64,000 bases of DNA from Macrobrachium rosenbergii (lineage: Eukaryota > Arthropoda > Malacostraca > Decapoda > Palaemonidae): NCBI RefSeq assembly GCF_040412425.1, contig NC_089743.1, positions 82,102,471 to 82,166,470 of the forward strand, read 5' to 3'. The first letter of the stretch is position 1. Each line of letters starts with the position of its first letter. The notes under the pieces were generated by a model. It was not told the origin of the DNA. It saw nothing but the letters and a program-made list of their open reading frames with translations, and did not search any database. Of the stretch, positions 50,021-61,187 are shown one piece after another. The translations under genes were made by a program, and so were the position numbers.

Positions 50021-50265
50021 CGCTTTTTGCACAAATTTCACTTGATCTTCTAGATTACTAACATATTCTGAATAAGATCTAAAACATTCCTTCCGCAAAG
50101 GCAAAAGAAATCTATCAAAACAATAACCAAGCCTTGAAATGGCAAAAAGAATCCAACAATTCCACATCATTACTTAAATTTTACTGATCTTGAAGTTCCG
50201 AAACAATTTTAAAACATTCACCTCGCCAAAGTCGAAAAGAAATCTGTGAAAATAATAAGCACTGA
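50021..50265. repeat. Diverged tandem duplication, about 127-bp period
   Basis: CTTGATCTTC..TAAAACATTCCTTCCGCAAAGGC..AAAGAAATCT at about 50041-50117 aligns with CTGATCTTGA..TAAAACATTCACCTCGCCAAAGTCG..AAAGAAATCTGTG at about 50183-50249. The order of blocks is conserved and roughly three quarters of bases look identical by eye. Confidence 0.65.
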
Positions 50266-50645
50266 TTCTTCATATTTCTTAATTTCAGGAGCTTAAAGTC
50301 AGAATAAACAGGGCAAAGGCATCGCAGAACCGCTTCTCTTTTTCACAGAGGAACCAACGGGATGCCTGAATGTTCAAATGACAAGCCCGGTTGTGCATGT
50401 TCGCCTCGTGGCGTCTGGTGTGTGAGAAATGCATTTGGTTTTCTTGCCTTTATCGTCCAGCGGTGCCTTTACAACCCATTGGTTCCCTCCAGGGCGGATG
50501 CTTACGCCCCACTGGGGTCCTGACTGCGAGTGTTTTTTTCGTCTTCTTTTTTTTGCTTCTTACCCTCGGCTTCGTGAGAATTCAAACTGGCTAACCTCCG
50601 TTTTATTATGGAAGAAGAATCTGTACATTTACATATACATACACT
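50266..50645. other. Unique DNA, no gene seen
   Basis: Two overlapping plus-strand frames (50391-50594 and 50429-50647) over a GC-richer patch have no recognisable domain. Confidence 0.5.
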
Positions 50646-50669
50646 AATATCTATCTATCTATCTATCCA

Positions 50670-50726
<57 letters not shown>

Positions 50727-50727
50727 G

Positions 50728-50759
<32 letters not shown>

Positions 50760-50776
50760 AAATATATATAAATACA

Positions 50777-50846
<70 letters not shown>
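50646..50846. repeat. (TATC)n and (TA)n compound microsatellite
   Basis: TATC tetranucleotides (about 50648-50672), then TA arrays with TTTA, GAAT and AAAT interruptions. Confidence 0.95.
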
Positions 50847-50847
<1 letters not shown>

Positions 50848-51379
50848 GTAGCGCGTGTGTGTGTGTCTGTCAAGATCCTGTGGTACCATTACTATGATCA
50901 GATTCTTAAATGCAGTATGTGATGCGTGCAGACAAGAATCCTCGGCAAGTTTGCTGTAAATAAGTACTCTTAATTACTCTCATTAAAACTGCATCACACT
51001 TTATTTCATATACAAAATAAACAAAATATCAAAGTTCTTTTTCGTCCCCCCCAAAAAAAAAATAAAAACACTCAAAGCACGAAGGCACAATTCAGAGAAT
51101 TGTAAGAAATGAACAAGTAAGACGGATAAATGTATGAAATTGCTTTTGGAGATTCTAAAGCGAAACAAGTGGAATCGTAAAGTTTCTTGAGTTACAATAA
51201 CGATAATTCGATATAAGAAATAAGATAGAAATGATTAGTTTTAGTGCGGAAGAATCTGGCGTAACCTGAAACTCTATAATCCCTCGAGTACAGCCACTCC
51301 TTGATTGGAGGGTCCATGGACGCCTGACTGAGCTTATAAAAATCACAAAGCAATAAAATTACAAACAGACACGTTGACG

Positions 51380-51380
<1 letters not shown>
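50847..51380. other. Unique AT-rich DNA, no gene seen
   Basis: No supported feature. A C6A10 step lies at 51046-51061. Confidence 0.5.

Positions 51381-51445
<65 letters not shown>
51381..51445. repeat. (CT)n microsatellite
   Basis: Perfect CT array of about 64 bases. Confidence 0.95.
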
Positions 51446-51448
<3 letters not shown>

Positions 51449-52839
51449 TTTAACGTTACAGAAAAACTTTGATTCAGAGGTATGCTGCATGACTGAAATC
51501 ACATATTAATAAATGGAAAATTACTTGATCATCGGTTTTTCAGCAGTTTTACAACAACGGCTATATAATCACGCGACTTCAAACATTTTTTAAATCTATG
51601 AAACACAGAGTTTCCTCTTACTAAAGTTCATATCCAAAAGTAAAAGCACTCACGGTGCAACGCTAACGTTGTTAACAAAACAAAAACAAAAATAAATACA
51701 CAAACTCAAACGTTCTGAAAAGGCTTTGTATTAGCTGGAGACGTGAAATTTTTCGGGAGAAGCACACGTATTTGAAATAATTTACTGAAACAATATGAAA
51801 CTAATAAAGGTATTCGTTATTAATTACTTATCTGTAATAAAAGGGAGCCTCTCCCGCAAAAATAATCGTCAAACTTAGACCATCTTGTACCTAATCTAAG
51901 ATCATACTAGGTGAGAGCTAGTGTATATATCACTGAAATATAATCGTAACCACACAAGTTAACTGGGCAAAGGAAATACAGGCCTTTGTTGACATCATCC
52001 AACCACTTGTTAATCATGCTATAAATGCTAAACTAAAAAGCACCAACTAGAACAGAACTATTCAAAGCACATATGAAAAGAAACAAGTCCCGGTGCCCTC
52101 TGGTATGGCCACTTTAAAACGTTGAAAATACATATACAGTATAAAAACCGATCCAAACCTGCTCAAAATTCTGCGAGGAACTCCAGATATTTACTGCACC
52201 ACATGAAATGAAAACAGATCTGAAATTTAACGTTTTTTGCCGCCGTATGAGGTAATTTCATACATCACACATAAACCCCAATTTTCATTCCGTGCGTTTC
52301 CTGGGGAGGCTTCTCCCCCGGACTGTTATCAGCATTAAAAACTCCTTTACAGTCTACACGAGAACATTCATTAAAAGGATGTTTACTTACAGATTTTCTT
52401 CTCTCTTGGCAAAGTCACATTGGAGTACACTAGGTCCTTCACGAACCCAGAGCCTTTATACAGAATTCTTAATGCAGTAGGAACCTTTGTCTGTCAACTA
52501 AACCTTCAAGCAGAGTGGCTATTCGAATTGTCGTAATGTTCCACCTGTCCTTCTACGTTGCATTCGAATCAAATGTATTTATTTTCGTGTATGTAACAAC
52601 GATTATTTACTGGTATTGAACTAACGTTTTAACTTGTCACTCAGCCTTAGACCAACATCTCTCGTCGCGAGTCCCTTATATAAATATGAAGAAAGAAGCT
52701 TCCCTCTCCTAGCTTCATAACAGAGGTACGGATCTGCCTTCTCAACCATCTCTTGTTTAACCGTCATTTTTGATGGTATGGTTTTACTCTATTCATATCT
52801 ATCTAATTATACATACTGTATAAATATAAATATATACGT
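51446..52839. other. Unique AT-rich DNA, no gene seen
   Basis: One 62-codon frame at 52292-52480 with no domain. Nothing else recognised. Confidence 0.5.
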
Positions 52840-52900
<61 letters not shown>

Positions 52901-52971
52901 CAAATAATGCTCATTTATATGTGTGTGAGGTGTGTGTGTGTGTTTGTGTGTGAGTGTGTGTGCGCGCGCTT
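52840..52971. repeat. (TA)n, then (GT)n with CGCGCG
   Basis: TA array (52840-52896), a short break, then GT with GAG and TTT breaks ending in TGCGCGCGC (52960-52969), a Z-DNA-prone run. Confidence 0.92.
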
Positions 52972-53126
52972 ATGTGTAGGAGTATACAATATAATCACCA
53001 TGACAGTTTTGGTCGAAGTACTTGATAATTATGGAGTTCATCATGGTGCTGTGTTGGCTTGCAATATGTTAGTTGGAGTGTTAAATACTAGTCATAAGAT
53101 TGCCTCATATTAATAAATCACAAACA

Positions 53127-53131
53127 CACAC

Positions 53132-53189
<58 letters not shown>

Positions 53190-53202
53190 ATATATATATC
53201 TA

Positions 53203-53286
<84 letters not shown>
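53127..53286. repeat. Long (TA)n microsatellite
   Basis: Two TA arrays joined by AAACATATATATATCTATCT; the second is about 80 bases. Confidence 0.95.
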
Positions 53287-53289
<3 letters not shown>

Positions 53290-55924
53290 TGCATAAACTG
53301 AGTGTGTGATCAGATTTGAATACTATTTCAGTGGTGTAAAATACCCAAATGAAGTTAAGGTCAGCCCTTTAATAGAAGCTCAATTTTGATGTGATTTCTA
53401 AATTACGACTTACCCAATAAGGAAGTGATCTCTCAATACAGATACAGAATGGGAATACAGAGTACAACTGCAACACAATATAATGTGTTATGTAATGACT
53501 CAATATGATTATAATTCAACGATTGTCTCTGTTTCCCTCCATTAAAACAAGTTGAACTCTCCAAAATTCCCATGTGTTTCCGAAATCATTACCAATGTCT
53601 GGATAGCCAAGTCGGGTGCTGGCGACATCTGTGACTTGACGAAAACTCAGACAAGCTGAGGTGTTTTGAATTTGAATCTTGAACTGCTTTTACTCCATAT
53701 TTTAGTTCTTCCGTTTGATGTCCCCTCTATGGAGAAACCCAATTCTCGCTCTATTTATACAAAAGCGTGTCGCGCGTGTGAGCCATTGGTGGACGCCACT
53801 TATTCGTTGAGAGCTCTCCTTTTTATTTTTCACATGTTACATTAGAACTAGATAATACTGTCTACTTTACAGCATACTGCTGATATTGTAGGCACAAGCA
53901 GAGACAAATACCCAAGTAGCACATTAAAACTCTTTTAATTACCCGAAATATGATTAGTAACTGCACGCATTGGCAACTGCACACGCCTGACTACCACATA
54001 AGATGAACTGTATTTTTTCTCGACGTTTGAGACTATAATGATTAGGCAGCAAATACATTAATATAAATAAGAAAAAGGCACTAATGAAGTTCATTTATGA
54101 AACTATGAAAAAAAACAGCACTTAATTATCGAAGCTTTCCAAAAACTGAAGAAGAGATTTCAACATTCTCGACATAAAAGGGATGAACAAACGACCAAGC
54201 AGTGTGTGTATGTATGTGTGCGCGCGTTTGTCTTTGCCAGTGACTTTTCATACACACACAAACATATAGATATATATATACACGTAAGTATGCCGTTCGC
54301 ATGCTAATGAATGAATTCATGGATTCTGAAACGGTTAAGTAATAAACCAAGAAGGAAAGTACAGTACTATGATGGCATCGCTGCAGAGACGATTTTAGCT
54401 GCGAGTGACGTGCCACCCGTTATATTAACGATTTGTACAGAATTTGGAATTAGGCATCGCACTTTCATCGACTGTAACGAAAATATTCAGGCACAACCTC
54501 CACCTATAGTTTCCCAGTATTTGCTGTGAAGTCACCTGACAAAAATCCATCAACAATTTTATATGCATATACTTCGTTATGGATTATTCCAAGTAGCTGG
54601 CATATTCAGCAAGAAACAGTGTTGCCAGATCCCGGTCGCAGACAAAGCCAAACCCTCCGTAGGGCGTATGGAGTATGGGCGGTTCGGCTGGATGATTTGG
54701 CATAGCATCGGGAGGGGCTATGGGGTATGTGGAGTGGGAGAATGTGGTATGTGGTCTCGTGCTGAGCTAATAGACGATGTTTCACCTCCCCGAGCATTCA
54801 TTGTCTTATAAATGCTGTAAAACAAGGAGCAGATTTAGGTTTTCGTGCGAGGGGGCTGTCCTATATTCGTCATTAAAACGGTCATTGAGATGTCGCTGTC
54901 GGTTTTAATATCTGCTGGATATTACTATGCAGCTGGTGAGTGGAACAATTTTTTCCCATTCTCAATACAGACTTCTTTAAGCATAAACATACTATCACGT
55001 CATATGAACTGCACCATACGCACGCCAGTTTTCTACCAGTATGCTTGCATTGTGTACTGTATATTTACTTTCAAAAGAAATCCTGAAGCAGATATGCGTA
55101 TTCCGAGATTAAATCAACCCCTTATTAAGTGATTCACATAATAAATAAAAAGTATACAGTTTCTCAAGGTCGACTACTCGTATATAATTTATAAGCTAAT
55201 GAGTCATTCAATTTTCTATTCGGTAACTCATTTCCTAATTACTTCTTATCTAAGATCTTAAAATATAGCCTATATTAATCAGTATGATCCAGCTATGCTG
55301 TCTCTCTATCTATAGCACACACATGCAGTGGACTGTTTCTGTGTGTGTGAAGTATGAGGAATTCACATGATAAGAAATATGCAGGTGAGGAAATGGTAAA
55401 AAGGGCAGTGCATGTAAGAGGCTGGCTAAAAGTATTCTGAAACGGTTCGGTCATGATGTGGATAATGTGGAAATTTCGCCAGACAGGAGGGTAAACGTGG
55501 CAGTGACCGATGACTTGGTTTTTATCTGGACACATTCCCTGGTATGGGAATCTGCACCATGCTGAACGACAAATTGCGAAAGGCGGCAACAATCTAGAAC
55601 AAAATTTCATTTTTAATTAGGATAGCGTCTAGAATCTAGATGGTTCCGACATGACTGCGAAACTTAGCAAATTCCACAGGTAATACAGATGTCCTAGTAG
55701 TTTCCTTTTAGGGTTGCCTTCCGGCAATCAATTACCTCTTTTCTTGCTGTAATATTCTATACAATAGATTAAATGTAATCAACCTAGATAAAAAAAAAAC
55801 ATAACTCTTAATAACCTAGCGATCCCGTTGAGCCAGCGGGAGAGTTTCCACTAAACGTTTATCAGCAACAACTTTTGTTTTAGCCTGGATTGTTTCACTT
55901 CTCAAAAAAAGGAGAAAAAAGGAT
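53287..55924. other. Unique DNA, no gene seen
   Basis: Open frames at 54126, 54311, 54563, 54606, 54845 and 55293 are 63-105 codons, all without a domain I know. 54650-54760 has a G-rich plus strand with repeated GGGTATGTGGAGTGGG-like steps. Confidence 0.5.
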
Positions 55925-55967
55925 GATGCCTCGACGGTAGGGGGTTCAACCCACCCCTTTAGGCATC
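55925..55967. other. Nested hairpin, tRNA-like but too short
   Basis: GATGCCT (55925-55931) pairs perfectly with AGGCATC (55961-55967). Inside it AGGGG pairs with CCCCT around a GTTCAACCCA loop that resembles a T arm. Acceptor plus T-arm geometry without D and anticodon arms suggests either chance or a deleted tRNA-like sequence. Confidence 0.5.
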
Positions 55968-56599
55968 TCACTTCCTTCGTACGGCATCCCATAGCGAAAC
56001 CTAATGCAAAAGATCTTGAACCCTTCGTGTCCCCGTCAGACGTTTATTCCGGCCGACTGGGGGCATAATGGTCTATGCCTGAGTAAACGCGAGCCCGATG
56101 GGCTCCGAAACTGCGCTTTATGTATCCGATGGCGGATACGCTAAAACCATCCTTGAATAATTTGAGGAAGTAATCTACAAGCAGTCAATCATCGTCCACG
56201 CCGCCCGGCATTCCTCTCAGATCCCTATAGTGTTTACCTTTGTGGTTAACTTCGGCGACCAAACTTGTCTGGAACTTGAAGCTGGGCTCCGAGGTTCGCC
56301 TCGTTCTAGTACCTTCTTTACGCTTTGCTTGGTAAGTGCTCGAAGTGAGGTAGCCTAAATGACGGATTCTCGAAAAAGTAATGTTTTTATACAATACCGA
56401 GCAATCTTTGAAACACTTCTGTATTCCAATCATACTTATGTCTTCAATATTCTCGTATGTCACTTACCTTCCAGTCACTTTTTACCTGAGAGGAATTTCC
56501 CATTTATTTATCCTTTTGCCATTCTTCTTCCTTCGTCCAATTATTATTATTATTATTACATACATATTATTATTCAGAAGGTGACACTAGTCTTTTCAT
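55968..56599. other. Unique DNA, no gene seen
   Basis: GC-richer 56000-56340 holds a 92-codon minus-strand frame (56185-56463) with no domain. An ATT triplet stretch lies at about 56539-56557. CCTTCGTACGGCATCCCAT near 55974 also occurs with one change near 6388. Confidence 0.5.
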
Positions 56600-57785
56600 G
56601 GAAATGCCTCATGGAAATGCAGAGGAAGATATTCACTTGATAAAAAAAGAAAAAATAATAATAAATTACAAATAGATAAAACACCAAATGCAAGGAGAAT
56701 AGCATTAGTGTGGCAAATGACCATTGCATCTGAACTAGTTCGAATTGCGCTGACATCCTCAGGAGACTGTTCCAAAAGATCACGGTGTGAGGAATAAAGA
56801 ACCTATTGAACTGTGAAGTTCGACAGAGAGGCACATTTACTGCATACTGGTGCTGCTGTTCAGCGAATGTGATTGCTCTCTGCAGGTAAAGGGAAGCAGG
56901 GATCAGTTGTGAACATGAAAGATTTCTATTAAAATACACTTCTGAAAGAGTGACAAACAAGAGCCCATCCGTCGATGGTCCAAGTCATAAGTGCTAATAT
57001 TAGGAAACAGAAACTTACCACAACAATGTCATCTTAATTTTAAGAGTATTACTCTGAACTATCAATTACTATCTAAAAGAGATAAATCTCTGGCAGAAGC
57101 AGACATCCACACCGGAGAACAATATTCTAGTAAAGGAAGCACAAATGACCTAAAACAGGTTGCACTGATTTTATCAGTTATAAATATGTGAAGCATTACG
57201 AACAAAACCTAACATTCGTCCGGCATTTGCTGAAATTTTCATTATATGTTTTTCAAAAGATGTGAGTCAAAAGTTACACCTATAATAGTTAAAAAAGCTT
57301 CAGACTCATTCAGCAAAGTTCCATCCACTTGAAGGTAGGAAGGGGTGAAAAATCTATTCGAGATCTGCTAATCAATAATACACCAGTCATTGATCCGGTC
57401 CATGTCCAGACTGAAATTGATGGCAGCTTCTTCTTCTGCAGCTTCATTTCTCATAAGTGGAGACTTCACTACACCCGTAAGTGTTGCATCATCGGTATAC
57501 TGAACAATCTTTTCCACGCCAACAACCATATCACCTGCATACACCAAAAATAATAGTGGACCAAGAACACTACCCTGCGGAACTCCAGACACAATAAGTC
57601 TTGGTTCACTAAAGATTCCATCGACAACTACTTGCTGCTGTCTATCTGTAAGGAAATCTTGAAGTAATCCTATAACATATCCACCCACTCCAAGATTCTG
57701 CAGTTTATAAATAAGTGCCTTATGATTTGCTAAATCGAAAGCAGCACTAAAATCTTTTTGAATTATTCCTACTTCATTCTAACTT
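56600..57785 (-). pseudogene. Jockey/CR1-like non-LTR retrotransposon, 5'-truncated and broken
   Basis: The minus strand keeps the core and C-terminal part of a non-LTR reverse transcriptase, which copies element RNA into DNA at a nicked target. Reading from 57780 downward, FSAAFD (57740-57760) is the first catalytic block. SGVPQGSVLGPLLF (57550-57590) is the palm/fingers block. YTDD (57488-57499) is the catalytic motif, with Thr where Ala is usual. A stop follows near 57370, after which shifted frames give IGVTFDSHL, ISANAGRMLGFVRNAS and LPLLEYCSPVW (about 57080-57270), and finally RTSQFNRFFIPHTVIFWNSL (about 56763-56822), the familiar C terminus of Jockey/CR1-type ORF2. Upstream of FSAAFD the element stops, so endonuclease and ORF1 are missing. 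At least one internal stop and several frameshifts make it inactive. The remaining 106-codon frame (57368-57688) is the best-preserved piece. An A/T-rich AATAATAATAAAT stretch near 56655 may mark the 3' end. Confidence 0.9.
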
Positions 57786-57790
57786 CGGTT

Positions 57791-57816
57791 AAATACTCTT
57801 AAAATTAAGATGATAT
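57791..57816 (+). repeat. Inverted scrap of the neighbouring retrotransposon
   Basis: AAATACTCTTAAAATTAAGA with TGATATT on the plus strand matches the minus-strand reading of 57024-57051 inside the element, in opposite orientation, with about two changes. It sits a few bases beyond the 5' truncation point. Confidence 0.6.
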
Positions 57817-58029
57817 TCGTTGATTATTATCTATATAGATTACTATCAACAAAATTACAGCTAAAAAACTGCGACAGTATGGCTTTATCTTCATCACCGA
57901 TTGTGGTTACCAAATAAGAACCATGTATATAAACTACTCCAACATATCAAAGAGCAAAACGTCTTAAGAAATCGATAAAAAATACAAACAAACACACAAG
58001 TGTGTGTATGTAAGTAAGTGTATATATAT
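57817..58029. other. Unique DNA ending in a short TG/TA tract
   Basis: No gene. The TG/TA tract at about 57998-58029 is the insertion site of the LTR element. Confidence 0.6.
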
Positions 58030-58480
58030 TATTAGGATCTTTGGTTGTTTTATGGGCGTTATGGTAGTTTGTTTGTTTGGCTAATCCTCCCCCCCTCCTC
58101 TTATTTTCACAGGAGTGTTTACGTCTGTGTTGGCGTGGCGCCAACCTTTAGTCAGGTTCGGGCAGCAGTAGCGAACAGGTTGTTCTCTTGGGGAAGAGAA
58201 CTTTTTGAGTACCAGCAGCAGTTCGACTTTGAGGACGTTTCTTGGGCAGCGGTGTTTGGGCCCAGACTGGAGCAGCGCACCAACGAAGATGGTTGTTTGT
58301 TGGCCGCAGGTGGAGACCCTGTCGGCAGTTTTGGCTCGGGTGCAGTGGCCCCGTGTCCTTTGTATTTTGGCGAGACGGCAGCAGGACGTCGTGATAATAC
58401 GGCCTGTTGTCGTTAGTTGGTGGACTTCGCTGGAGATGGCTTTTTTTTTGTATCGACTGCTGCTGGTACTTCTTTTTTGA

Positions 58481-58486
58481 TATAAA
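58481..58486 (+). promoter_or_regulatory. TATA box of 5' LTR (U3)
   Basis: TATAAA about 450 bases into the LTR, the only good TATA before the polyadenylation signal. It would drive element RNA starting some 30 bases downstream. The equivalent site in the 3' LTR is 59313-59318. Confidence 0.55.
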
Positions 58487-58583
58487 GTAATATTGCTTTA
58501 TTTTTGTGTTTCGTGGCCCGGACCTGGCTCATTTGTTATGGCCTTTTTTTTTTTGTTATAGATTTTTATTAAGATTTAATATT

Positions 58584-58589
58584 AATAAA
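58584..58589 (+). terminator. Polyadenylation signal in 5' LTR
   Basis: AATAAA about 100 bases after the TATA box, followed by T-rich DNA. The equivalent in the 3' LTR is 59415-59420, which would end the element RNA. Confidence 0.55.
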
Positions 58590-58733
58590 TCTATTTTTAT
58601 AGCAAACTCCTGTATTTTTGTTATTCCTCCTCCTTTGTGTGTGCGAGCTGTCGATTAGCCAGAGCAGCCCCAATAATATTTCCATCTAGATCCTGTGTTT
58701 TTCTTAAGGGCCGAAAACCTCGGTTCGTTACAT

Positions 58734-58752
58734 TGGCGACCGTGACAGGATT
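58734..58752 (+). other. Primer-binding site, tRNA-Arg type
   Basis: TGGCGACCGTGACAGGATT begins exactly where the first LTR stops matching the second. TGG is the complement of the tRNA CCA end, and the rest is the complement of an acceptor stem and T arm of an arthropod tRNA-Arg as I remember it. This is where minus-strand DNA synthesis would begin. Confidence 0.85.
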
Positions 58753-58850
58753 GGCTCTGCTCTGGTTGTCGGAGTTTTCACCACATTGGAGGGGGAGGTT
58801 GGTTATTTTGAAAAAAAAAAAAAATTTTTGTAATTTTTTTTTTTTCTGTC

Positions 58851-58861
58851 GAGAGGGAAGG
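58851..58861 (+). other. Polypurine tract
   Basis: GAGAGGGAAGG, eleven purines directly before the second LTR, where plus-strand priming occurs in LTR retroelements. It is preceded by A- and T-homopolymers (58811-58845). Confidence 0.8.
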
Positions 58862-59564
58862 TATTAGGATCTTTGGTTGTTTTATGGGCGTTATGGTAGT
58901 TTGTTTGTTTGGCTAATCCTCCCCCCCTCCTCTTATTTTCACAGGAGTGTTTACGTCTGTGTTGGCGTGGCGCCAACCTTTAGTCAGGTTCGGGCAGCAG
59001 TAGCGAACAGGTTGTTCTCTTGGGGAAGAGAACTTTTGAGTACCAGCAGCAGTTCGACTTTGAGGACGTTTCTTGGGCAGCCGGTGTTTGGGCCCAGACT
59101 GGAGCAGCGCACCAACGAAGATGGTTGTTTGTTGGCCGCAGGTGGAGACCCTGTCGGCAGTTTTGGCTCGGGTGCAGTGGCCCCGTGTCCTTTGTATTTT
59201 GGCGAGACGGCAGCAGGACGTCGTGATAATACGGCCTGTTGTCGTTAGTTGGTGGACTTCGCTGGAGATGGCTTTTTTTTTGTATCGACTGCTGCTGGTA
59301 CTTCTTTTTTGATATAAAGTAATATTGCTTTATTTTTGTGTTTCGTGGCCCGGACCTGGCTCATTTGTTATGGCCTTTTTTTTTTGTTATAGATTTTTAT
59401 TAAGATTTAATATTAATAAATCTATTTTTATAGCAAACTCCTGTATTTTTGTTATTCCTCCTCCTTTGTGTGTGCGAGCTGTCGATTAGCCAGAGCAGCC
59501 CCAATAATATTTCCATCTAGATCCTGTGTTTTTCTTAAGGGCTGAAAACCTCAGTTTTCGTTAC

Positions 59565-59566
<2 letters not shown>
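58862..59566 (+). repeat. 3' LTR
   Basis: Matches 58030-58733. Differences seen are one T fewer at about 59036, one extra C at about 59081, a T-run length change near 59375, and C to T, G to A and two extra T at 59543-59558. It is followed directly by a long TA array. Confidence 0.9.

Positions 59567-59657
<91 letters not shown>
59567..59657. repeat. (TA)n microsatellite at LTR element edge
   Basis: Perfect TA array of about 90 bases starting at the last base of the 3' LTR. Much longer than the TA tract on the other side. Confidence 0.95.
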
Positions 59658-59658
<1 letters not shown>

Positions 59659-59705
59659 TTATCAAGTGTGGAACAGAAATAAATTTCTGATGTAAATCTG
59701 AAATT

Positions 59706-59763
59706 TATATATGCATATATATATATATATACATATATATGTATATATATATACATATATATG

Positions 59764-59843
<80 letters not shown>
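59706..59843. repeat. (TA)n compound microsatellite
   Basis: TA with GCATA, ACATA and GTATG steps, then about 75 bases of perfect TA. Confidence 0.95.
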
Positions 59844-59844
<1 letters not shown>

Positions 59845-60130
59845 GGCAGGGAACCATTGGAGAATAGCATGTGATATTTTCAGTCGGGTTCCTGTGTGCC
59901 CAAGAGGAGTTAGAATACCCAGAATTACATAGAAGAAACTATGAAAAGGAAGACTGGAGATGAGTGGCAATTTCTGGGAGAGCTTAGTAATCTTTTCTAT
60001 TGTACTCAATATTTCAAAACAGCAGTGGTTACTATTGCTATTTCCTTGACTACAGAAAACGTAAATGAAATTTGTGAAAAACTTCTGGCGATAGAACAAT
60101 ATAATCAAAATCTAAAGTTAAAAGTTAAGT

Positions 60131-60410
60131 ATACCTTAGTTTAACCAGACCACTGAGCTGATTAACAGCTCTCCCAGGGCTGGCCCGAAGGATTAGATTT
60201 ATTTTACGTGGCTAAGAACCAACTGGTGACCTACCAACGGGACCTACTGTACAGCTTAATTGTGGAATCCGAACCACATTATAGCGAGAAATGAATTTCT
60301 ATCACCAGAAATAAATTCCTCTAATTCTTCATTGGCCGGTCGGAAAATCGAATGCAGGGGCCAGCAGAGTGCTAACTGAGAACGGTACCCACCCGTCCGA
60401 TGAGGAACTA
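60131..60410 (-). mobile_element. tRNA-derived SINE, near full length
   Basis: Minus strand: head AGTTCCTCATCGGACGGGTG with GGTACCGTTCTCAG (box A region, about 60373-60400), then AGCACTCTGCTGGCCCC and GCATTCGATTTTCCG (box B, about 60341-60355), giving tRNA D-arm and T-arm order with normal spacing. The body of about 200 bases runs to the tail TGGTTAAACTAAGGTAT at 60131. A Pol III-transcribed, non-coding element mobilised by LINE machinery. The tail end is shared with the fragment at 4126-4176, showing a dispersed family. I recognise the sequence style from decapod crustacean genomes, but cannot name the family with certainty. Confidence 0.85.

Positions 60411-61187
<777 letters not shown>

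Larger units (their letters stand above)
58030..58733 (+). repeat. 5' LTR
   Basis: First of two near-identical terminal repeats. It contains a 123-codon open frame (58045-58416) and a splice-acceptor-like CTCCTCTTATTTTCACAG ending at 58112. The left end lies in a TA tract. Confidence 0.9.
58030..59566 (+). mobile_element. Compact non-autonomous LTR retrotransposon (TRIM-like)
   Basis: Two direct repeats of about 704 bases (58030-58733 and 58862-59566) enclose only 128 bases. Immediately after the first repeat is TGGCGACCGTGACAGGATT, complementary to the 3' end of tRNA-Arg (the primer used by the 412/mdg1 group of Gypsy elements). Immediately before the second is the purine tract GAGAGGGAAGG. 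This LTR-PBS-PPT-LTR order, with no room for gag or pol, defines an internally deleted element that can move only with proteins from a relative. Each LTR has a TATAAA and an AATAAA about 100 bases apart, fitting U3-R-U5. The two LTRs differ by about two substitutions and a few one- or two-base indels, so insertion was recent. TATAT lies on both sides and may be the target-site duplication, but the site is a TA microsatellite, so exact ends are uncertain by a few bases; the LTR termini (TATT...ACAT) are not the usual TG...CA. The LTRs are longer than in typical plant TRIMs. Confidence 0.9.

Noticed and set aside
53590..53690. tRNA-like pattern (GATAGCCAAGTCGGGTGCTGG then TTTGAATTTGAATC)
   Set aside because: Box spacing and stem pairing fail; too weak to call a SINE.
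56185..56463. 92-codon minus-strand frame beside the LINE relic
   Set aside because: Not in frame with, nor similar to, any retroelement protein I know; composition gives no support.
58637..58867. 76-codon frame across the LTR/PBS/interior junction
   Set aside because: Runs through the primer-binding site and ends in Lys/Phe homopolymers; incidental.
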